From Capra hircus (lineage: Eukaryota > Chordata > Mammalia > Artiodactyla > Bovidae), in the NCBI RefSeq assembly GCF_001704415.2, contig NC_030811.1:5242501-5306500 (forward strand): a stretch of DNA of 64,000 nucleotides. Direction: 5' to 3'. The notes under the pieces are model-generated. The model was not told the origin of the DNA and did no database searches. It saw nothing but the letters and a program-made list of their open reading frames with translations. Positions 56,670-64,000 of this stretch are shown here, in pieces (the stretch's first letter is position 1; every line of letters starts with the position of its first letter). The position numbers and the translations under genes were made by a program.

Positions 56670-58831
56670 CTGCGGAGGCAAGCCACAGAGGCCTGGGGTC
56701 AGTGCCAGTCACGATTCAAGAGTGGCCCCCAGCTCCAGAGAGAACACCTGTACAGCGGGGAAAGCTGACCGCCACCCTTCCAGCCCCAGCTACCAAATCG
56801 GTCCTGGGAGTCCGTTAGGCGGGAAATCCTGCTTCAAGGGTACTGCCACGACTGAAGAACATACCCAGACCATAAAAGCAAGTCTTGAGAAAAGTTACAG
56901 ACAATTAATATTCTCCTCCGTAAAAAAACAAAAGAAGACTCTGAGTCTCACAGAACAGTCCAGCTCTCTGACAGCCAGGTATGGAGCAGCGCAACAGGAG
57001 TGGTCAGCTGTGTCTGTCTGTATTACAGTTATTATAATGGATATGTCTGTGAACTTACTATGCAACAGGTCCCTGCCTCAGCAAACCGGGGCTAGAGACC
57101 GTAGCTCACTTTCGCTGGTGACTCAAACGTGACCTGTTACTGATTATTTCGACAACACAGGATTCTCAGGAGTGAGGGGCACGCGGCCACCGCATGGCTC
57201 CCTGCTCCCGTGGATCCACCCCTCGACAGCCACGTGACCATCTCGCCCTCCATTTCCCACACTTCCTTTCGAATTCCCTCAGTCTCATGGGCTACAGGAT
57301 ACACTTTTCTTCTCGTCAGTAAAATAAAAATCGTGAAGATTTTTCTCATGCATTTTTAACTCTGCTTGATAAACATGAGCAGGAGTGAGGGTTTCTTTGA
57401 TAACTGAATGGTTATTCCTGAACACCTGAGAAACTTAGAATCTTGTCATCAGACAGCATTATTATTATTCCAAAGCTTATCTGTGAAATAAATGTACTGA
57501 TACAGATTTTACATGGATTTCATAAAGCGACCAAAGCATCCTATTTCAATTAACAGCAGCAGAACCTCCGGCAAGAAAGTCCTCCAGTATGACGGTGACT
57601 TGGCCGTGTCCTTCAGCGCCTGTGAACGACCTTCACAAGGTCACCAGGCGTCATTTAATACAGAAAGGCAAACTGTTCAACCTCTTATCAAAGTTCCTTT
57701 GAGGGGAAAATTTACTAATAGGTTTTAATTCGAAAAATATTACTTTTTCTATAAAAGTCAGTTTAACTAAATGAAGGAAGATAATACACAGTCACACTGA
57801 ACCTGAGACCGATTTCCCCAAAACTTTCCTTTTTCTGACAGATCCCAAACTATATTTGAACAAGGACCAAGACGACAAAAAGAAAAAACTAGATGACGAC
57901 TGTTGCCTGAAAAAGAAAAGCTTGCTGTAACAATGTACTGGGAAAGTGCAGTGTTCTGACACGACCTTGCCGTGCCCCACAAACACCCTAGTTTCCTATC
58001 TGGTGCCTTCTGTAAGTCAAAACAGCCAAGTCAGAGTCTTTCTTTGACTAGAACTCTACAGAAGAAAAACCGTCAGCCTTGAATTCAACCTGCGTGTAAC
58101 TATGGACTGGATGGAGGGGAGCTCCGTCTCATTTTTTGTTAACTGCTTCTGTTCACTGCAGGTGTAAGACAAAGGAGGGAAGAAGGAAGACTGTACAAAT
58201 GAAGTCACAAATAAACCCCGCAAACGGGACAGGGGGTGTTCAGGAGGGCTGGCGGCAGACAGCAGCACCAGCCACCGTGAACCCCAGTGACCCGTCATCC
58301 TGAGGAGGGCAGCGTATGGGAAGGCAGATTTTCTCACCATGAGGGGATGCCCCACCAAGGTTTCAGAATTCCAAAGTCATCTTCATGATTTTTTTTTTTG
58401 GAGGGGGGGGGCCATATTTCCAGGTACTACATGAAATATTAGATACCTAATATTTTAAAACAAATTCATTTAACTTAAATAAATGTATTTTAAAAAGGAA
58501 AAGCTTTTATCCAGATCATAAATGAAAATGACCGGCACCAACCTTCCATAGAGATAAACAAATCTGAACTGATACAACGGAGCTGAAGAGAAGCAGGGAA
58601 GCCCACCAGTGAGGACCCCAGAGCTCACCTTCCTGGGGCCTGGGCTTTGGGACAACGGGGCCTAGTTACAATGGGGCCCCGTTAGGGAAAGGCCTTTCCC
58701 AAACCGCACAAGCCTCATCTCTCCTGCCGCCACTGCCCACCAAGACCCCACCTGCCACAGGCCGACACGGGGTCGCGAGGGCAGGAGGACAGGGCTCTCA
58801 TCTCCCAGGAAGAGCCAGCGGGAGGTTCTAC
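56670..58831 (-). other. GALNT11: GALNT11 intron
   Basis: No named repeat was recognised apart from a T-then-G homopolymer run near 58390-58410. Open frames on both strands have no family resemblance. Confidence 0.6.
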
Positions 58832-58957
58832 CTGTTGCATGGGCCGCTCCAATCATTCTTCCTCGAATCAAGCCCTCGCGCTTTGGATTCCTTATCACTT
58901 TGATTTTTCCAGGGAGGTATTTTTGGATGTATTCATCTAGTTCTCCTTTCAAATCAT
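58832..58957 (-). CDS. GALNT11: GALNT11 coding exon: GT-A domain
   Basis: The 126-nt exon completes an Asp codon and reads DLKGELDEYIQKYLPGKIKV, then IRNPKREGLIRGRMIGAAHA. REGLIRGR is a family signature of the UDP-sugar-binding Rossmann-like half. It ends in a split Gly codon before GTAGAA. Two substitutions are seen against recalled human (EYI for EYV, RNP for RNT). Confidence 0.97.
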
Positions 58958-59985
58958 CTGAAAATTGAAGAGGGTTCAGACCACATGAGACGCAAGCACA
59001 GGTATGTCAGACACTCTAGAGCTGTGTCTGCTGCTCGCGACAAATGCTCAAGCAAGCGCTACAGAACCTTCTGCTCTGCTGTGAAAGGAGAGCATCGCTT
59101 ATCCTGAAAGGAAGAAAAAGGGAGAGAGCGAGGCGTGAGAGATGCAATGCCAGCCTGAAGGAGTAGTGACTTCACTTACAGACTTTCTGTATTTCCATAG
59201 CAACTAGCTCAACACTTTGCATAAAGAATGTTTAAAATGAGTATTTTGAGCGTATGAATGTTCAGCTGACTACATACAAATCACACTTAAAGAAGAAACT
59301 GATATGTAAATGCCTTTTTTCAAAGTAATTTAAGTCGTACTCCATTTCAGAATAGTTGAGAAATAACTTCTTTGCCCTACCAAGAATTATACAGTATCAG
59401 CAGTAAATACATCCTTATACTAATTTATAATTTAGCATATTCCATGGGCACTATTTTTTATAAATTCTAGCTCATTTACCTTTAAATTTCATAACTTCAG
59501 AGATCATACAAGATCTAATAAGTAATTCTTTCCACAGTTAGCATATAAACCATTGTAACTGATCATGAGTTTTCTCTTTTAGAAAAAAATACCCACAGAA
59601 TGAAAAACAAATCACAGGCTGACGTAAAAAAATAAATTCAACACCATAAATTCCAGAATTATATTACTTAGCCAATCTTTTACTTGGTCCAGACTCAAAT
59701 TCTTAGGTTTTTTTTTTTTCATCATTTATTTTTTAATTAATTTTTCCCTGTTTCTCCTATGAGGTTTCAACGTTTACCAAGGTTTGAGAATTTTACTCTC
59801 GTTGATCTCAACATACATTTACTCATTTGGTATACTTAAGTATACTGGCATACCAGTTCTGTTGTTGACATATAAGGAATGCTTAATAAAGACTCAAGTT
59901 GTGAAAACACATATAACTGGCATATAATTTATCAGTGTGTCTCTGCAGCTTACTGTTAATGAAAAGAGCAGAAAGCTTGAATGGT

Positions 59986-60176
59986 GGTGGTTTCATCACT
60001 CAGTCGTGTCCAGTTCTTTTGCACTCCCATAGACTGTAGCTCACCAGGCTCCTCTGTCCGTGGGATTCTCCAGGCAACAATACTGAAGTGGGTGGCCATG
60101 CCCTTCTCCAGAGGATCCTCCTGACCCAGGGATCGAACCTGGGTCTCCTGCACTGGCAGGTGGGTTCCTTGAGCCT
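59986..60176 (-). mobile_element. Bov-tA SINE
   Basis: A reverse copy runs from 'ggtttcatcactcagtcgtg' to the tRNA-like 'cactggcaggtgggttcctt' end, with 'gtagctcaccaggctcctct' in the middle. Confidence 0.92.
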
Positions 60177-60343
60177 AATCTCAACTCTACCAGGTGACGT
60201 CTTGAGCAAATTACTATTTCCTCCCCTGTAAAATGGGAATATCACCTCTCACAAGGTTGAGGACTGCCCTCCATCCTGCTGTGTACACGAAATCACTCTT
60301 AGGAAGAGTCTATGCTGAATTAAAGAAAGGTAAGAAGCATATT

Positions 60344-60828
60344 AAAAAGAAGAGACATTGCTTTGCCAACAAAGGTCGGTCTAGTCAAGGCTATGGTTTT
60401 TCCAGTGGTCATGTATGGATGTGAGAGTTGGACTGTGAAGAAGGCTGAGCACCGAAGAATTGATGCATTTGAACTGTGGTGTTGGAGAAGACTCTTGAGA
60501 GTCCCTTGGACTGCAAGGAGATCCAACCAGTCCATTCTGAAGGAGATCAGCCCTGGGTGTTCTTTGGAAGGACTGATGCTGAAACTGAAACTCCAGTACT
60601 TTGGCCACCTCATGCAAAGAGTTGACTCATTGCAGACGACTCTGATGCTGGGAGGGATTGGGGGCAGGAGGAAAAGGGGACGACAGTGGATGAGATGGCT
60701 GGATGGCATCACCGACTCGATGGACGTGAGTCTGAGCGAACTCCAGGAGTTGGTGATGGACAGGGAGGCCTGGCGTGCTATAGCCCATGGGGTCACAAAG
60801 AGTCGGACACGACTGAGCTGAAATGAAA
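60344..60828 (+). mobile_element. BovB (RTE) LINE 3' end with open ORF2 remnant
   Basis: An open frame of 152 codons (60363-60821) encodes the C-terminal part of the BovB reverse-transcriptase polyprotein, recognisable from VVMYGCESWTVKK, FELWCWRRLLRVPW and YFGHLMQRVDSL. BovB is an RTE-clade element known to have moved between squamates and ruminants. The copy lacks all upstream enzyme domains and cannot move by itself. Its long intact frame suggests it is relatively young. Confidence 0.92.
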
Positions 60829-60954
60829 GAAGTATGTGCTGAAGCATAAAGTACCAGCATTCAGAGGCCACCTAAGGGCCATCACAATGCCATCCACTTT
60901 ATCTGGAGGCAGCTGACGTTGACAAACTGACACGATAAATCTAAGCCTAAGCAT

Positions 60955-61322
60955 TTTGCCAAGTTAAAGCTAATCCTAAAAGGTCCCATACTGTGTGATT
61001 TTGTTTATATTATATAACAGCCCAATGACAATACCATAGAGATGGAAACAAAATCACAGAGATGAGGGTTGCCAGGAATTAAGGATGTGCGGGGAGAAAG
61101 GTGCGTGTGAACACAGTGTGGTAGCAGGTAGGAGATTCTTTGGGGTGATGGAGTAGTTGTCTGCACCTTGATTACAGTGGTGGCTACAGAAATATGCTCA
61201 CGGGTTCAATACTGTGTTTCTATGACGACACGACCAATGGCAGAAACTGGGTGGAGGGGCAGGGCCCTTTGTAACTCTCTGTAAATCTGTGATTATTCCA
61301 AAATAAAAATACTACTTTAAAA
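60955..61322 (+). mobile_element. Old L1 3'UTR fragment
   Basis: L1 3' untranslated phrases ('gagggttgccaggaattaag', 'cacagtgtggtagcagg', 'aaatctgtgattattccaaa') end in AATAAAAAT. It has no coding capacity. Confidence 0.7.
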
Positions 61323-61557
61323 AGGTAAGCCAAGGGGAAAATTCAAGAGCCTAATCTGGGTAGCATAGTTTGAAAACATTACACAGATAATGTGGTTTCT
61401 TGGAAATCATGCTCTAACCAGGCGTGCAATCGTGGCTGGTTCTGTTGCAAGTGCGTGCATGAGGGCCCTCCGATCTTTCTGGGACTGAACGGCCGATGGG
61501 CATCACTACAGTGAACCAAAGCAGAGATCCCACACTGCCAGCTACAGTATTCCTCAC

Positions 61558-61724
61558 CGAAGTCACTGTCATCGTCCACGAGGATAATTTCATGAAGAAG
61601 CCGGGCTGGCGTGCGGTCCAGGACACTGTGCACCGTCCGGAGCAAAGCAGACAAAGCTTCATTGTAGAAACAAATAACAACGCTAGCAAGTGGCAGATCC
61701 GCCGGGTAAGACTTGTCTTTACAT
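61558..61724 (-). CDS. GALNT11: GALNT11 coding exon: nucleotide-binding start
   Basis: The 167-nt exon completes an Ala codon and reads CKDKSYPADLPLASVVICFY, then NEALSALLRTVHSVLDRTPA and RLLHEIILVDDDSDF. VVICFYNEA is the first strand of the GT-A fold, and VDDDSDF contributes to UDP binding. It ends in a split Asp codon at a GTGAGG donor. Minus-strand acceptor: TTACAG. Confidence 0.97.
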
Positions 61725-63309
61725 CTGTAAGGACGAATATCAGAAAATACTGACATTTCAAAAAGCTCGGATGTTTTAGGTTATCATTCACTGAACATTA
61801 ACTGCTCCCTTGGTGAGCCTCTTCTTTACATCATTAACAATTTTTATTAAAAAGCGGCTAAGGAATTAATGTGGCTTCTTATTCAAGAGTTTTATAATTG
61901 TTAATAATTTCTGCCTCCATTTCCTGCTACTCTGCTTATTTTTAAGTCAATTCAAGTTTTTAAAACTTGAATTTTTTCTTCTTTGGTACAGAGGTTACAC
62001 AAAAATGTGTTTTTACTGAAATCACTGCAAGTTTTTAATGCAGCACTCAACAGCTGATGTTCAGTTTCTTCTCAATGAAGTTTCAAAAGGAAATATGAAT
62101 ATCTGTATTTGAAATTTTTAATTTTTGCTCAATCATTTAAAAAGATTTGAGTAAACCATGACATATATCAGGTTAATGAACGAGCTTCCATGTAAGCAAC
62201 TCTTTGATTTAAAAAGGTTAGGTGGCTTTAAGTGACCACAATAAAGAAAAAAAAAACCACCACTGACTTAAAAAATAAAATCTGGAATTCCATGTTCTTC
62301 TGCACAGCATACAATGCCTTACAACTGGGGCCTGCCTACTTTCAGCCTCTTGCCATTCTTTCACTACAGGCAAACAGAACTATTTCAGTCCCTTTGACAA
62401 ACGGTGTATCTCTGGCTCAGCCTGTTCCCAGTCAGGGGACAACCTTGGGGCACAGCACTGCTCAGCCGCCCCTCTGGCGCCGTCCCTGGTCGCTCTGGTG
62501 GGCCTGGCTCATCCACCCCTGGTCGCTCTGGTGGGCCTGGCTCACCCGCCCCTGGTCGCTCTGGTGGGCCTGGCTCACCCGCCCCTGGTCGCTCTGGTGG
62601 GGCTGGCTCACCTGTCCCTGGTCGCTCTGGTGGGGCTGGCTCACCCGTCCCTGGTCGCTCTGGTGTGGGCCTGGCTCACCCGTCCCTGGTCGCTCTGGTG
62701 TGGGCCTGGCTCACCCGTCCCTGTCACAGCCTTCATTCTTGTGCTGCTGTAGCTACTCACTCCCTTATCAACCTCCCCCGACGGATACTAAGCCCTGTGA
62801 ACCGAGGGGCTATGTCTTATTTTATTTCCAGGGCCTAACAGTGTCCAGCAAACAGAAGGTGCTGAAACAGATCTGTAGAGTGAATGACTGACTGACTGTA
62901 TGAAAAAAAAGCCTTTGAAAATACAAAAAGAATGAAAACAGAAAAGTGAGATCATGAGTAGAATTCTTCACTGATGTGAATTCCTCTTTGTTATGAATCC
63001 ACTAAACAAACATTTAAAATAAACATATGCTCAGAAGGTTACTTAATTATATGCAATTAGTACCTCCCTCCTTTTCCCCATTATTTTACATTTCAAAAGA
63101 AACAGCAAGCTCTAGAACCCTGTCAGTACAATCTCAGACCATGTGGCTTCAAGCACAGTAAGAGTGGAAATAAATCTGTCTTAAATTTTCTAGTATCCTG
63201 AATGATGAAGCCTAACTGCAGATTATTACCACCACCCCCATGACTTATTATATCGCACTAAAAGCGCTGTGTTATTAAAACGGCGAGCAGAAACTCAGAA
63301 GGAACGTAC
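61725..63309 (-). other. GALNT11: GALNT11 intron with a 33-bp minisatellite
   Basis: Apart from the tandem repeat at 62470-62735, the intron is AT-rich unique DNA. Open frames crossing the repeat are periodicity artefacts. Confidence 0.7.
62470..62735 (+). repeat. Intronic 33-bp minisatellite, 7 copies
   Basis: The unit contains ctggtcgctctggtgggcc and tggctcacccgcccc. The core 'ggtcgctctggt' recurs seven times at 33- to 34-bp spacing. Copies differ by single substitutions or a one-base insertion. It is open in several frames on both strands only because 33 is a multiple of three. Confidence 0.95.
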
Positions 63310-63433
63310 GCTGCATTCCTCGTATCTGGCACGTCTCTGTGGTAGCCCAAGCGGTTACTGATAAGCATATTGAAGGCATGTTTCTGATACCCCAAGTCTC
63401 TCAACTCCTGATCACGTTCATTAAAAATCATAC
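63310..63433 (-). CDS. GALNT11: GALNT11 coding exon: stem region and catalytic domain start
   Basis: The 124-nt exon, the most upstream in the window, finishes a Gly codon and reads [20 protein letters not shown], then [20 protein letters not shown]. It corresponds to about human residues 99-140, between the luminal stem and the catalytic domain. Minus-strand borders are TTGCAG and GTACGT. One substitution is seen against recalled human (SNR for SDR). Confidence 0.96.
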
Positions 63434-64000
63434 CTGCAAAAGAATGAAGTCACAGTCAGTGAATTAAATCTGGAAATGAATGCTACAATTCCTGTTATGA
63501 TCTCAAGAACATCTTGGGGATTTCCATAGTGGTGCAGTGGGTAAGAATCCGCCTGCCAATGCAGGCAACACGGGTTCAACCCCTGGTCCAGGAAGATCCC
63601 ACATGCCTCAGAGCAACTAAGCTGTGCTCCAAAGCATTAGCGTGCACTCCAGAGCTCGTTGCTCCAAAGCACTGAGCGTGCACTCCAGATCTCGTGAGCC
63701 CCAGCTACTGAGCACACGTGCTGCAACCTGAAGCCCAGGTGCCTAGGCCTGTGCTCCACAGCAAGAGGGGCCATCGCCATGAGACGCCCACTCGCCACAA
63801 CGAGGAGTAGCGCCTGCTCGCCACAGCTAGAAGGGCCCCAGCAAAGCGGCAGTGCAGCCCGAAAAGCGAACGAGCCCCAGAATCTAGAGAGAGAGAGTCG
63901 TGGCTTTAACTTCTTATAAATAGGTGACAGCCATGTTTCTCAAACCTAGTTTGTCTCCATTTTCAAAAAACTATATCAAGGTTTAAGTCAAATTTTCCTC
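63434..64000 (-). other. GALNT11: GALNT11 intron (partial)
   Basis: Most of it is a plus-strand CHR-2-type SINE (63513-63885). The rest is unassigned. Confidence 0.7.
63513..63885 (+). mobile_element. CHR-2-type SINE
   Basis: The tRNA-like head 'gggatttccatagtggtgca' with 'gggttcaacccctggtcca' is followed by the long CHR-2 body ('gctgtgctccaaagc', 'agacgcccactcgccacaac'). About 370 bp are preserved. CHR elements are shared by ruminants, whales and hippos. Confidence 0.82.

Larger units (their letters stand above)
58958..61557 (-). other. GALNT11: GALNT11 intron with BovB and L1 pieces
   Basis: Repeats include a reverse Bov-tA (59986-60176), a MIR-like core near 60190-60270, a BovB ORF2 3' fragment (60344-60828), and an L1 3'UTR (60955-61322). 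The rest is AT rich and unassigned. Confidence 0.7.
41400..64000 (-). other. GALNT11: GALNT11 gene, 3' part
   Basis: GALNT11 is a Golgi type II membrane enzyme (UDP-GalNAc:polypeptide N-acetylgalactosaminyltransferase 11, EC 2.4.1.41). It starts mucin-type O-glycans on Ser/Thr, with Notch1 and LDL-receptor-family proteins such as megalin as reported targets. Ten minus-strand coding exons total 1532 nt, from about human residue 99 to the stop, with no length change against the 608-residue human protein. The catalytic GT-A domain and C-terminal ricin-type lectin domain are present. The promoter, start codon and membrane anchor are upstream, beyond 64000. Its convergent position with KMT2C matches the human 7q36 order. 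The related GALNTL5 gene is less likely, since the lectin domain is present and sequence identity to GALNT11 is very high. Confidence 0.97.

Noticed and set aside
56248..57132. 294-residue plus-strand open frame
   Set aside because: It lies partly antisense to the GALNT11 DSH exon and partly in intron, with no protein family resemblance.
62232..62891. 219-residue plus-strand open frame with Trp/Leu repeats
   Set aside because: It is the 33-bp minisatellite read in one frame inside a GALNT11 intron.
41847..63433. GALNTL5 or another GALNT paralogue
   Set aside because: The complete lectin domain and near-identity to recalled GALNT11 over all ten exons, with equal length, exclude the lectin-less GALNTL5.

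Overview
This is mammalian nuclear DNA from a bovid ruminant. It contains long introns with GT/AG splice sites and many ruminant-lineage retroposons: Bov-tA and Bov-A2 SINEs, BovB LINE pieces, CHR-type SINEs, and L1 copies whose tail resembles the cattle L1. The sequence cannot separate cattle from sheep, goat or other bovids. It is eukaryotic, so there are no operons or ribosome binding sites.

Two genes run tail to tail. The first 35.6 kb on the plus strand is the 3' part of KMT2C (MLL3), a histone H3 lysine 4 methyltransferase. I place 21 coding exons from 2295 to the stop codon at 33655-33657. Splice phases agree throughout, giving 1834 residues plus stop. In order these carry a glutamine-rich coiled coil, a long proline-rich low-complexity exon with a polyQ tract, a basic patch and an LXXLL box, paired sumoylation-type motifs, a small Cys cluster, the extended PHD, FYRN, FYRC, the WDR5-binding WIN motif, and SET plus post-SET. 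All key catalytic and zinc residues that I can check are present. A 3'UTR of about 1.9 kb follows, with three AATAAA signals.

The interval 35.6-41.4 kb is intergenic and filled with retroposon debris. It is dominated by antisense L1 pieces, with several SINEs.

From about 41.4 kb to the end, on the minus strand, lie the last ten coding exons of GALNT11, a Golgi polypeptide GalNAc-transferase. They run from 63433 down to the stop codon at 41847-41849. They total 1532 nt, which corresponds to roughly residue 99 to the end of the 608-residue human protein. The DSH metal-binding motif, the Gal/GalNAc-transferase motif and the C-terminal ricin-type lectin domain are visible. The membrane anchor and first exons lie beyond the window.

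The KMT2C/GALNT11 neighbourhood and its convergent orientation match human 7q36. The two genes have unrelated jobs, chromatin marking at enhancers and mucin-type O-glycosylation. I found no new multi-gene system. The features most worth checking are a symmetric cassette exon flanked by two NAGNAG acceptors, paired SUMO-type motifs, four minisatellite arrays in introns, a GC-driven-looking drift of the KMT2C linker exons, a few weak splice donors, and an open BovB remnant.
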